Source: Mariniphaga sp040772505 (GTDB taxonomy: Bacteria; Bacteroidota; Bacteroidia; Bacteroidales; Prolixibacteraceae). From it: a DNA stretch of 64,000 bases. Shown one piece after another: positions 32,257 through 40,799 of the stretch. The notes beneath the pieces were generated by a model. The model saw only the letters and a list, made by a program, of their open reading frames with translations. It did no database searches and had not been told where the DNA came from. A program made the position numbers and the translations under genes. The stretch is from assembly GCA_040772505.1 (NCBI GenBank), contig JAXGYA010000001.1:806001-870000 (forward strand). Direction: 5' to 3'. Each line of letters begins with the position of its first letter. Position 1 is the stretch's first letter.

Positions 32257-35073
32257 TCAACTGTCCGCTGAATTTGTCAACTTCTTTTTGAGCGCCATGC
32301 CTGTATAGGAATTTTTCTGTTTCACCAAATCTTCGGGCGTTCCGGCAAAAACCAGTTTGCCGCCTTTGTCGCCTCCTTCGGGGCCTAGGTCAATCACCCA
32401 GTCGGCAGATTTGATAACTTCCAGGTTGTGCTCAACAATGATAATGGAATGTCCGCGCGAAATCAGCGCATTGAAAGAGTCTAACAACTTGCGGATGTCG
32501 TGGAAATGCAGCCCGGTGGTGGGTTCATCAAAAATGAAAAGGGTGGGGGAGCTTCGCTCCTGAGCCAGAAACGATGCCAGCTTCACCCGCTGGCTTTCAC
32601 CTCCCGACAGGGTGTTGGACGACTGTCCAAGATTGACATAGCCCAAGCCGACTTCCTGAAGCGGAAGCAGGCGTTTTGCGATTTTCTTTTCGGTTGACGA
32701 ACTTCCCGATGAAAACAGCCCGATCGCTTCATCAACCGTCAGGTTGAGAATGTCGTTAATATTTTTCCCCTTGTATTGCACATCCAGAATGTCATCCTTA
32801 AAGCGCTTTCCGCCACAGCTTTCACAAACCAGAAACACATCGGCAAGAAACTGCATTTCCACCCGGATGGTTCCTTCTCCCTTGCATTCATCGCATCGTC
32901 CGCCATCCACATTAAAGGAGAAATGGGAGGGCTTCAGTCCCTGAATTTTGGCTGCCTGCTGCTCGGAAAAAAGTTTTCGGATTTCATCGTACGCTTTCAG
33001 ATAGGTTGCCGGATTGGAGCGGGAAGATTTACCAATCGGGTTTTGGTCAACAAATTCAATGGCGCTAATCATTTTTAAATCCCCTTTTATCGAATCATGC
33101 TGACCGGAGCGCTCGGAATATTCACCTAAAGTTTTGGCAACGGCAGGAAAAAGAATTTCGGAAACCAGCGAAGATTTTCCCGAACCGCTCACTCCGGTAA
33201 CTGCCGTGAGGGTGTTCAGAGGAAATTTAATGTTGATATTTTTCAGATTATTTTCCCGTGCGCCAACCACTTCAATGGCATTTCTACATTTACGCCGAAA
33301 CTTCGGAACCTCAATCTTTTCCTTTCCTGTGAGATACTTTGTCGTTAGGCTTTCGGGTTTTTGTTCCAGTTCCTCAAGAGTTCCCTGAAAAACCACTTTG
33401 CCGCCATGTTGTCCGGCAAAGGGCCCAATGTCGATAATCTGGTCGGCAGCGCGGATAATTTCCTCATCGTGCTCCACAACAAGAACGGTATTGCCGATTT
33501 TCCGGAGTTTTTGCAAAACGCCGATAAGCCGCTGTGTATCTCTTGAGTGCAGTCCGATGCTCGGTTCATCAAGAATATAGAGCGAACCCACAAGGCTGCT
33601 GCCCAGTGAGGTAGCCAGATTGATGCGCTGCGATTCCCCTCCCGAAAGCGATGAAGAGAGGCGGTTGAGGGTGAGATAACCCAATCCCACATCACAAAGA
33701 AAAGCCAGCCGGCTTTTAATCTCAATGAGGATTCTTCGGGCAACGCTCCGGTCATAATCAGTTAATTCCAGATTTTGGAAAAATGAGTTTAGTTCCGAAA
33801 CAGGCATCAAAACGAGCTCCTGAATTGATTTTCCGGCAACTTTAATGTAGCCGGCTTCTTTTCTGAGTCGTGAACCCTTGCATTCGGGGCAGACAGTTTT
33901 TCCCCGGTAGCGTGCCAGCATTACCCTGTACTGTATTTTATAATTTTTTTCTTCAAGGTATTCAAAAAAGCGGTTCAGCCCTTTGAAATAGCGATTGCCC
34001 GTCCAAAGCAGCTCTTTCTGCTCTTCGGTGAGTTCATAAAAAGGTTTGTGAACAGGAAATCCAAACTGGTCTGCCGAATAGATGAGGCGATCTTTCCATC
34101 TGCTCATTTTTTCACCGCGCCAGCAGGCAATGGCTTCCTGATAGATGGAAAGCGACTTGTCGGGGATAACCAGATTTTCGTCGATTCCCATTATTTTTCC
34201 GTAACCCTCACAGGTGGGGCAGGCGCCCACGGGATTGTTGAAACTGAAGGTGTGAACGGTGGGTTCTTCAAAATCAATTCCGTCAGCTTCAAAGCGATTG
34301 GAAAAAGTATGTTCGGAAATTTCACCGTTCTGGAATATTTTTATCACACAATCTCCTCTACCTTCGAAGAAAGCGGTTTGAACCGAGTCGGCAATCCGGC
34401 TTTGGGTGTCTTCATCATTTTTGACGGCAATCCGGTCGATAACAATATTGCAATCCCCACTGCAGAAGCTGTTGTTGTCGCTTTTGAGCAGTTCATCAAT
34501 CCGGATAATTTCATCATGCAGCTCAATCCGGGTGAAGCCTTGCTGCATCAGCAGTTCCGCTTCCTGTAAAAGCGACCTTCCGTTTTTTGGTCGGAGCGGC
34601 GCGAGGATTGAAGCCCGGGTGTTTTCAGGAAAAGAGTTGATAAAAACAGACACATCAGTAACCGTGTGGCGGGTAACTTCCTTTCCCGATACCGGCGAAA
34701 TGGTTTTTCCGATTCGTGCATAGAGCAGTTTCAGGTAGTCATAGATTTCAGTTGACGTTCCCACGGTGGAACGGGGATTGCGCGTGTTTACTTTCTGCTC
34801 AATAGCTATTGCCGGGGGAATTCCTTTGATGAAGTCAACTTCAGGTTTGTTTATTCTTCCCAAAAATTGCCGGGCATACGAAGAAAGGCTCTCCACATAA
34901 CGGCGATGCCCTTCGGCAAAAAGCGTGTCGAAAGCCAGCGTAGATTTGCCCGAGCCCGAAACGCCCGTAACCACAATAAACTGATTTAACGGTATTTTTA
35001 AACTAATGTTTTTTAAATTATGAACTCTTGCGTGTTGTATTTCAATCACCCTGTTTCTCTCCTTATTGTACAT
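32257..35073 (-). CDS. uvrA: Excinuclease ABC subunit A
   Basis: A 938-residue nucleotide-excision-repair damage sensor with two ABC ATPase halves. Walker A motifs are VTGVSGSGKSTLAF (about residue 35) and VTGVSGSGKSSLV (about 630). Signatures are SSSLSGGESQRINLA and SNTLSGGESQRVKLA. Zinc modules include GACPTCEGYGK with CPECKGSRL, and RCDECKGEGTIRVEMQFLAD with CESCGGKRF. Length is normal for UvrA1. Bacteroidota often carry two uvrA genes, so this could be either paralog, but all motifs are intact. It is preceded by an exact promoter element at 35147. Confidence 0.96.
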   Translation of the reverse strand: MYNKERNRVIEIQHARVHNLKNISLKIPLNQFIVVTGVSGSGKSTLAFDTLFAEGHRRYVESLSSYARQFLGRINKPEVDFIKGIPPAIAIEQKVNTRNPRSTVGTSTEIYDYLKLLYARIGKTISPVSGKEVTRHTVTDVSVFINSFPENTRASILAPLRPKNGRSLLQEAELLMQQGFTRIELHDEIIRIDELLKSDNNSFCSGDCNIVIDRIAVKNDEDTQSRIADSVQTAFFEGRGDCVIKIFQNGEISEHTFSNRFEADGIDFEEPTVHTFSFNNPVGACPTCEGYGKIMGIDENLVIPDKSLSIYQEAIACWRGEKMSRWKDRLIYSADQFGFPVHKPFYELTEEQKELLWTGNRYFKGLNRFFEYLEEKNYKIQYRVMLARYRGKTVCPECKGSRLRKEAGYIKVAGKSIQELVLMPVSELNSFFQNLELTDYDRSVARRILIEIKSRLAFLCDVGLGYLTLNRLSSSLSGGESQRINLATSLGSSLVGSLYILDEPSIGLHSRDTQRLIGVLQKLRKIGNTVLVVEHDEEIIRAADQIIDIGPFAGQHGGKVVFQGTLEELEQKPESLTTKYLTGKEKIEVPKFRRKCRNAIEVVGARENNLKNINIKFPLNTLTAVTGVSGSGKSSLVSEILFPAVAKTLGEYSERSGQHDSIKGDLKMISAIEFVDQNPIGKSSRSNPATYLKAYDEIRKLFSEQQAAKIQGLKPSHFSFNVDGGRCDECKGEGTIRVEMQFLADVFLVCESCGGKRFKDDILDVQYKGKNINDILNLTVDEAIGLFSSGSSSTEKKIAKRLLPLQEVGLGYVNLGQSSNTLSGGESQRVKLASFLAQERSSPTLFIFDEPTTGLHFHDIRKLLDSFNALISRGHSIIIVEHNLEVIKSADWVIDLGPEGGDKGGKLVFAGTPEDLVKQKNSYTGMALKKKLTNSADS

Positions 35074-35146
35074 TTGCAGACGGAATTCGTGTAAATTTGT
35101 TAAAAAAGCTTGTTTTATTCAGGAAAATGTTTCATTTTTACAGCGC

Positions 35147-35154
35147 AAAATTAA
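35147..35154 (-). promoter_or_regulatory. Candidate uvrA promoter, -7 element
   Basis: On the minus strand it reads TAATTTTG, an exact TAnnTTTG match giving a leader of about 65 nt. No LexA-like box is apparent. On the plus strand TAAATTTG at 35092-35099 is a possible element for the divergent sigma-factor gene. Confidence 0.45.
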
Positions 35155-35231
35155 ATAAATACTTTTATAACTCTTAAAAAGAAGCGCCTATCGGATAAAT
35201 TTACTTTTTGTTTTAAAATAAATAGAAGGTA

Positions 35232-35825
35232 ATGTTCAGAACAAATTCTTTGAACGACAATGAGCTCGTTCAGCGTTTTATCGAAGGCGATCAAAATTCA
35301 CTTGAGGTTTTAGTTCATCGTCATAAAAACAGGATTTATTCCTATATTTTATTGATTGTGAAAAATCAGGAGCTTGCCGAAGATATTTTCCAGGATACAT
35401 TCATTAAAGTGATCCGCTCATTAAAACGAGGAAAATATGTGGAAAGTGGAAAGTTTATTTCCTGGGTGCTGCGTATAGCCCACAACCTGATTATTGATCA
35501 TTTCAGGAAGGAGAAACTTCAGGCAACCATTTCAAATGACGCCCTTGAAGTTGATATTTTCAATTCTCCGAAGTTTTCGGACAAGAACATTGAGGAGATA
35601 ATGATTAAAGATCAGATTCTGAGTGATGTGAAAGAGCTGATTAAGGAGTTGCCGGAAGACCAGCAGCAGGTCATTTACATGCGCCACTACATGGGGCTTA
35701 GTTTCAAGGAGATTGCCGAACAAACTGATGTGAGCATAAATACTGCTTTGGGGCGGATGCGCTATGCGCTGATTAACTTACGTAAAATCATCAAACAAAA
35801 AAATCTGGAGTTAACCCGTTTTTAA
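35232..35825 (+). CDS. Sigma-70 family RNA polymerase sigma factor, ECF type
   Basis: A 197-residue protein with region 2 (VHRHKNRIYSYILLIVKNQE and LAEDIFQDTFIKVIRSL, about residues 33-70) and region 4 (ELPEDQQQVIYMRHYMGLSF then KEIAEQTDVSINTALGRMRY, about 137-180). FISWVLRIAHNLIIDHFR closes region 2. There is no anti-sigma gene beside it. The next gene is a conserved-looking 72-residue protein 64 bp downstream in the same direction, possibly co-transcribed. Regulon unknown. Confidence 0.92.
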   Translation: MFRTNSLNDNELVQRFIEGDQNSLEVLVHRHKNRIYSYILLIVKNQELAEDIFQDTFIKVIRSLKRGKYVESGKFISWVLRIAHNLIIDHFRKEKLQATISNDALEVDIFNSPKFSDKNIEEIMIKDQILSDVKELIKELPEDQQQVIYMRHYMGLSFKEIAEQTDVSINTALGRMRYALINLRKIIKQKNLELTRF

Positions 35826-35889
35826 CTTTTGTTAACACAATAACTCCGTTTCACAGGCGTTCTTTGAGAAACATTTATAAAGATTGCCT

Positions 35890-36108
35890 ATGAAAAGATT
35901 TACTTTGTTTATTGTTAAAAAGATTAAGTGCAATCCGGTTGTTGTTTCGCAACTTTTGGGAAAAACAACAGGAAAAATCTCTGAAGAAATGAAAAGTGCA
36001 GCTTTTGAACCGTCTGCACAAACTATCAGGAAGATTCTGGATTTTGCCCAAGTGTACAATGTTATTGAAACAAAAACAGCAGGGCATGCTGAAATGATTT
36101 TAAATTAA
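35890..36108 (+). CDS. Small protein of unknown function downstream of sigma factor
   Basis: A 72-residue basic, soluble protein beginning MKRFTLFIVKKIKCNPVVVS and containing QLLGKTTGKISEEMKSAAF and PSAQTIRKILDFAQVY. It has no signal peptide or transmembrane segment, and helices dominate. The ATG at 35890 is preferred to a TTG two codons earlier. A strong terminator follows 14 bp after the stop. The layout (sigma factor, small protein, terminator) suggests a two-gene unit. I do not recognise a characterised family. Confidence 0.65.
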   Translation: MKRFTLFIVKKIKCNPVVVSQLLGKTTGKISEEMKSAAFEPSAQTIRKILDFAQVYNVIETKTAGHAEMILN

Positions 36109-36122
36109 CGTAGTTGCTATGT

Positions 36123-36154
36123 AAAAAAAGGCGTTTGAAGAGGCGCCTTTTTTT
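36123..36154 (+). terminator. Rho-independent terminator after the sigma-factor unit
   Basis: AAAAAAAGGCG and CGCCTTTTTTT form an 11-bp stem around a 10-base loop, ending in seven T. It is symmetric, so it also works on the minus strand and may stop readthrough there. Confidence 0.9.
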
Positions 36155-36279
36155 ATGAATGTTATGGCGTGTTCTATTCCTGAAATACGCATTGTAATTT
36201 GCCGTGATAATCTATGGTAAGTTGCTTGACAAGGTTTTTTTTAAATCTTCGTGTCTGCTGAAAATCAATCCCCCTGAAT

Positions 36280-36305
36280 CCCCCTTCGCCAAGGGGGACG
36301 AGCGC
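36280..36305. repeat. Dispersed palindromic repeat
   Basis: CCCCCTT-CGCC-AAGGGGG forms a hairpin at 36280-36297 and continues as ACGAGCGC. Bases 36284-36305 occur again, inverted, at 30163-30184. It lies just past the end of the bat operon; no T-run follows, so it is not a typical terminator. Confidence 0.7.
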
Positions 36306-36345
36306 TGATGAGTTGCAGGATAGTTATTCTGCGCGGGCTTTTTCT

Positions 36346-37119
36346 TTAGATTTTTACAATGCATGAGTCGGGCAGCCAGCCCACATTTCCGTCAGAAAGT
36401 TTAATCTCCTTCCATGAAGTTGTGCTGTCGGAGATTTCAACTTTCACCCCTTCATAGAGCAGGAACAGATCGGTGCTTCTCTCTGTGGGAGCGCTTTTCA
36501 CCGTAACGCGAGGGCAAAAGACGATAGCATGTTTGCGCTGATTGATTTTTTCCTTTTGCCGTGCGGCAAATGAGAATGAAAAACCGGAGGCAACAATGGC
36601 TAAAATGCCAAACCAGAAAGCAAGGCGTTTCAGCCCGGCGCTCCGTCCGAATATAAATAGACCAAGAAGTCCCAGAAATAGAATGAAGCTTGCTATGCTG
36701 ATTCCTGCCCATCTGTCGGCGGGATAAAGGTTTGTTATTCTGGTTCGCCAGCGCAGGAAAAATGGCTGGGGAAGTTCGTTGATTTCAGTAACAACAAACT
36801 GGTTTGCCATGCGGAGGTTAAATTCGATGTCCTCATCCTGAGGGGCAAGAAGTCTGGCGCGCTCATAATTCAGAATTGCCCGGTTCATGTTGCCGGCTTT
36901 GTAATATGCATTTCCCAGGTTGAAATACAATTTTGCTGATTCGTGTCCAGAATCCGAAATCTTTTCGTACTCTTCTATTGCCTTGTGATATTCCTCTGTA
37001 GTATAAAACGCGTTGGCTCTCTCCCAAAGCACCTGAATGGAATCCTGGGAATAGCCATTCATGAAAAATAGTATGCCGGCTAACAGAAGAGTGAATTTAT
37101 TTCTGTGATTTACAGTCAT
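36346..37119 (-). CDS. batE: BatE: TPR and SH3-like aerotolerance protein
   Basis: A 257-residue membrane protein. The signal peptide ends MNGYSQ (about residue 25). TPR repeats (about 30-110) include SAKLYFNLGNAYYKAGNMNR. Two transmembrane helices (about 138-157 and 167-183) separate them from a C-terminal SH3-like domain, VTVKSAPTERSTDLFLLYEG through GWLPDSCIVKI. This is the usual BatE layout. It is the last gene of the moxR-bat operon, 4 bp after batD. Its exact function is unknown. Confidence 0.88.
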   Translation of the reverse strand: MTVNHRNKFTLLLAGILFFMNGYSQDSIQVLWERANAFYTTEEYHKAIEEYEKISDSGHESAKLYFNLGNAYYKAGNMNRAILNYERARLLAPQDEDIEFNLRMANQFVVTEINELPQPFFLRWRTRITNLYPADRWAGISIASFILFLGLLGLFIFGRSAGLKRLAFWFGILAIVASGFSFSFAARQKEKINQRKHAIVFCPRVTVKSAPTERSTDLFLLYEGVKVEISDSTTSWKEIKLSDGNVGWLPDSCIVKI

Positions 37120-37123
37120 TTCC

Positions 37124-38959
37124 TTATCTCTTGATTTGTTTTTCGAGTCTGCTCATGGTTTCTACGGCTTTTTTATACAATTCGTGGCGTGCTTCCGAAC
37201 CGCCGGAAGGCGCAAACCGTGCAAATTCGCACTGTTCAATAATTTCCACAAATTGGCTGACAAGTTCCTCTTCCACATTTCTGTTTTGCAACCCTTCCAA
37301 AGCGCTTTCACGGCTGAGGTTGGCAACCGGAATTCCTAATTTGTCGCTCAGGTAGCCCCAGAAAGATTTTAATATGGATTCGTGGAAGGCTTCATCGTTG
37401 TTTTGTTTCATAAAACCTGCCGCCTCTTTCAGACGCTTTATTGCAACGCGGCTTGCCTTTTTGTTTCGCATGAGCGCCACATTGGCATTTTCACGTGCCT
37501 TTTTCCGGTAAACCAGAATAAGCAATATGAATAACAGTGTGCTACCCCCATAAATACTGTAGAAAAACGGAGTTCCGTAAAAAGTGGTTCCTATTTTTCG
37601 CAACATTGGATTTCCCTGACGAATATAGCGTATATCCTTGCCCAGCAACTGCAGTTCTTCCCTTCTGCCGGCGCTCATCATTGAGACTGTCTGGTCGCCG
37701 GTTCCTTTCTCAACATGCAGTGAATATTCGGGAGTTGAACGAGTTACATAAGTTCCCGAAGAGGGATCGAAAAACGCAAACGATATTGAAGGTATGGTGT
37801 AATCGCCTTCAAAACGGGGCTGAAACAGGTATTCAATGGTTTTGGAGCCGGAAACACCATTGTCATTTGCCCTTACATTATCCGTTGTGCGCGGGTCATA
37901 TACTTCAAAATCACTGGGAAGGCTCAGTTCTGGAGAGCGAATCAGGCGTAAGTTTCCAGTGCCGTTAATTGTCAGTTTCAGAGTTACGGCATCATTGGTT
38001 GTAACATTGTCGTTGCTCAGTTCAGAATTGATATTGAAATTTCCTACACCGCCATAGAAGTTTGCCGGTTGAGACGGCAGGTCTTTAACATTCACGCTGA
38101 CCGGCTTGCTCGTAATTGTGGAGCGGACAGTTTGCGTTCCGCTGAAAAAATCATCAAAGAAACTTCGGGGTCTGACCCGCTGCTGAATCAGCAAAGTCAT
38201 GCTGAACGGATTCACTGTGATGGTTCCGTTTTGCTGGGGAAAGAGTACAGTCTTCTTCAGTATGCCAACCTGATAAATGCGGTTGTTATACACTTCACGG
38301 GAGAAGTTAATCTGCCTTGGAATTTCAATGTCCTGAGTATAAAACCCTTCAAAAGATGGCAGATTCACATCATCAAAACCTGAAATTGGAATATTGGGGT
38401 CGGCATACAATTTTATCGTTGCAATAATTTGCTCACCCCGGAACACATTGGTTTTGCTCAATTCAACTCTAAGGAACAGATTGTCGCCGCCCAAATCGGC
38501 TGATTGTGTTCCCTGTTTTTGTTCGCCACCGGGCGCGGGCGATTGCTGTGTTTGCGGCTGTGTTTGCGATTGAGTGGGGACTACCTGAATTTTCAAAGAG
38601 TTCGACTCGGTAACTTTTCCGTCAATTTCAATGGTTGCCGGGCGAATTTCAAAGCTGCCTTCCGCTTTTGCACGCAGAATGTAGGTGTATGAAAAGGTTA
38701 CTTCGGTAGTTGTTTTTCCGTTAATTGTTTGAATGCTTGTGGATTGCCCGGTGCTGGGACCCATCAGAACATCAAAGTTGCCGGTTAATCCGGGAGGCAG
38801 CTGAAGGTTGGAGCCGCGCTGGTTGACTGTAAAAGTGAGTCTGAACTGCTGCCCCATCTCCACCGCATTGGGAGCAGACATTACGAAGCTCACCTGCTGT
38901 GCCTGAGCCGAATAGACGGCATGACATAAGAAAATGGATATTAATATTCGTTTTATCAT
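37124..38959 (-). CDS. batD: BatD family membrane protein
   Basis: A 611-residue protein with signal peptide (1-20, ending YSAQAQQ), a long region of immunoglobulin-like beta domains (about 22-440), one transmembrane helix near 475-495 (FYSIYGGSTLLFILLILVYR) and a helical cytoplasmic tail. A proline/glutamine-rich linker lies near 132-150. It matches BatD (oxygen-tolerance) proteins, thought to scaffold the VWA proteins BatA/BatB. It is separated from batC by 7 bp. Confidence 0.9.
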   Translation of the reverse strand: MIKRILISIFLCHAVYSAQAQQVSFVMSAPNAVEMGQQFRLTFTVNQRGSNLQLPPGLTGNFDVLMGPSTGQSTSIQTINGKTTTEVTFSYTYILRAKAEGSFEIRPATIEIDGKVTESNSLKIQVVPTQSQTQPQTQQSPAPGGEQKQGTQSADLGGDNLFLRVELSKTNVFRGEQIIATIKLYADPNIPISGFDDVNLPSFEGFYTQDIEIPRQINFSREVYNNRIYQVGILKKTVLFPQQNGTITVNPFSMTLLIQQRVRPRSFFDDFFSGTQTVRSTITSKPVSVNVKDLPSQPANFYGGVGNFNINSELSNDNVTTNDAVTLKLTINGTGNLRLIRSPELSLPSDFEVYDPRTTDNVRANDNGVSGSKTIEYLFQPRFEGDYTIPSISFAFFDPSSGTYVTRSTPEYSLHVEKGTGDQTVSMMSAGRREELQLLGKDIRYIRQGNPMLRKIGTTFYGTPFFYSIYGGSTLLFILLILVYRKKARENANVALMRNKKASRVAIKRLKEAAGFMKQNNDEAFHESILKSFWGYLSDKLGIPVANLSRESALEGLQNRNVEEELVSQFVEIIEQCEFARFAPSGGSEARHELYKKAVETMSRLEKQIKR

Positions 38960-38966
38960 TATTGAA

Positions 38967-39740
38967 TTACCACTCTTTTTCTGATCTTATTCTTTTTGCT
39001 TTAGCAGCCTGTTCTTTTTTCAGTCTGTCCTGAATTTCGCGTTCGTCGTTTTGCAGCACCTCCAAAAGCTGTTCTGCATCTTCGCGTGATATTTTCGTTT
39101 GCTGTTGCTGCTGCTGGTTTTGCTGCTGATCTTGCTGATCCTGCCGGTTTTGATTCTGTTGCTGATCCTGATTTTGCTGATCCTTATCCTGTTGCTGGTC
39201 CTGATTTTGCTGGTCCTGATTCTGATCCTGATCTTGATTCTGCTGGTCTTGCTGATTTTGTTGTTGTTGCTGCTGCTGTTCCTGTTTATCTTTCAGCATT
39301 TGTGCATAGGCAAGATTGTATTTGGTGTCCAGGTCGTTTGGATTTCTGCGCAGAGCTTCTTTGTAGGATTCGATGCTGTCGTCAATTCGCTGTTGCATCA
39401 GCTGACTGTTGCCCTTGTTATGCAAAGCGCGCGCCTGTTCTGTTTTGGTTTCGAGTTTCTCCGAAAGTTCTTTAAATTTTTGCTCCGCTTCTTCAAAGCG
39501 CATTTGCTTATACAGTGCATCTGCCAGATTGAAGTTCCACAGATCATTCGTTGGTCTCAGATTCAGTGCTTTCCGGTATTCTTCTTCCGCCTGCCCGAAC
39601 CGGACGGTGTCTAATCTGGTGGTATCCCTGACGGCTTCCATAAACAGTTTATTGCCGCTTCGGACAAATTTTCTTTCGTTTTGTCCGAAAACAGCACCGG
39701 AAACAGTACCAATCAATAAGAATAAAATTAAACGTTTCAT
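38967..39740 (-). CDS. batC: BatC: TPR protein with Gln/Asp/Asn-rich tail
   Basis: A 257-residue exported protein with signal peptide (1-19) and TPR repeats (about 50-145), including ARALHNKGNSQLMQQRIDDS. A low-complexity stretch from about 153 to 214 is made almost only of Gln, Asp and Asn. A charged helical C-terminus (EDAEQLLEVLQNDEREIQDR) follows. Such tails are seen in BatC proteins, though this one is long. The repetitive codons produce long false frames on the other strand. It sits between batB (9 bp) and batD (7 bp). Confidence 0.88.
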   Translation of the reverse strand: MKRLILFLLIGTVSGAVFGQNERKFVRSGNKLFMEAVRDTTRLDTVRFGQAEEEYRKALNLRPTNDLWNFNLADALYKQMRFEEAEQKFKELSEKLETKTEQARALHNKGNSQLMQQRIDDSIESYKEALRRNPNDLDTKYNLAYAQMLKDKQEQQQQQQQNQQDQQNQDQDQNQDQQNQDQQQDKDQQNQDQQQNQNRQDQQDQQQNQQQQQQTKISREDAEQLLEVLQNDEREIQDRLKKEQAAKAKRIRSEKEW

Positions 39741-39749
39741 TTTAAGCTA

Positions 39750-40787
39750 TCATTTTGGCGAAAACAGCCTGATTTTCATCAAATATCTGTTTTTACGCTC
39801 CAGTATAACAAATTCCAATAATAACAAAAACAATCCTGCTGCGAAAAAATATTGAAACTGGTCGTCATATTCGGAATAGACCAGCGATTCCATCTCTTCT
39901 TTCTGCATTTTATTGATTTCGTTGAAAAGGGTATTCAAACCCACCTGTGCATTGTTGGCACGCACATAAATTCCTCTTCCGGCAGCCGCAATTTCCTCCA
40001 GCGTAGCCTCATCGAGCTTGGTGATGACCACATTGCCTTCATTGTCACGCATGTAATCGGTTTGCCCGTCACGTGAAATCGGAATTGGCGAACCTTGCGG
40101 AAGTCCCATTCCGACAGTGTGCACGATGATGCCGTTTTTTGCAGCTTCCTGTGCAGCTAAAACCGGGTCATCTTCGTGATTTTCGCCATCTGTGATAATG
40201 ATGATTGCCTTGTTTGCCTGTCCGCCCGGTGTGAAAGAGCGCATTGCCATATCGATTGAAGAGGCAATTGCCGTTCCCTGGCGCGGGACAATCTGTGTGT
40301 TCACTGCATCCAGAAAAAGCTTTGCAGAATTGTAGTCGCTGGTTATGGGAAGCTGTATATATGCTTCGCCGGCAAACACAATCAGTCCGATTTTATCATC
40401 CTTCATCCGGTCAACCATTCTTGAAATAGCGCGTTTTGCGCGCTCCAGCCGGTTGGGCTGGATATCTTCGGCAAGCATGCTGTTTGAAACATCGAGGGCA
40501 ATCATGATTTCAACCCCTTCACGCTGAATTTTCTTCAGCTTTGACCCAAACTGAGGACGGGCAGCGCCAACGATGAAAAACGCAAGCGCCAGCATGAGCA
40601 GGAAAAATTTAAAAACAGGCCTGTTTTTGGAAACAAACGGCATGAGTTCAAAAAGGATTTGCTGCCTGCCAAAACGGCGCAACGCTCTTTTTCTGGAATA
40701 CCGCGACCACATAAAAAAGAGCGTGAGCAGCGGAATAATCAGTAGCCACCATAAAAACTCAATATTTGCAAATCTGAACATTTCCAT
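39750..40787 (-). CDS. batB: BatB: VWA-domain membrane protein
   Basis: A 345-residue inner-membrane protein with hydrophobic helices at about 12-27 and 60-76. A von Willebrand A domain follows, with MIDAS motif DVSNS at 99-103, the threonine site DAVNTQIVPRQGTAIASSID and the aspartate site IIITDGENHED. A final helix lies near residue 315. It matches BatB, partner of BatA in the aerotolerance operon. It starts 12 bp after batA ends. Confidence 0.92.
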   Translation of the reverse strand: MEMFRFANIEFLWWLLIIPLLTLFFMWSRYSRKRALRRFGRQQILFELMPFVSKNRPVFKFFLLMLALAFFIVGAARPQFGSKLKKIQREGVEIMIALDVSNSMLAEDIQPNRLERAKRAISRMVDRMKDDKIGLIVFAGEAYIQLPITSDYNSAKLFLDAVNTQIVPRQGTAIASSIDMAMRSFTPGGQANKAIIIITDGENHEDDPVLAAQEAAKNGIIVHTVGMGLPQGSPIPISRDGQTDYMRDNEGNVVITKLDEATLEEIAAAGRGIYVRANNAQVGLNTLFNEINKMQKEEMESLVYSEYDDQFQYFFAAGLFLLLLEFVILERKNRYLMKIRLFSPK

Positions 40788-40799
40788 TTTTGTAGCCTT

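Noticed and set aside
39086..39614. Long Leu/Ile- or Ala/Asp-rich frames on the plus strand
   Set aside because: They are the complement of the Gln-rich codons of batC; batC has the signal peptide, TPRs and operon context.
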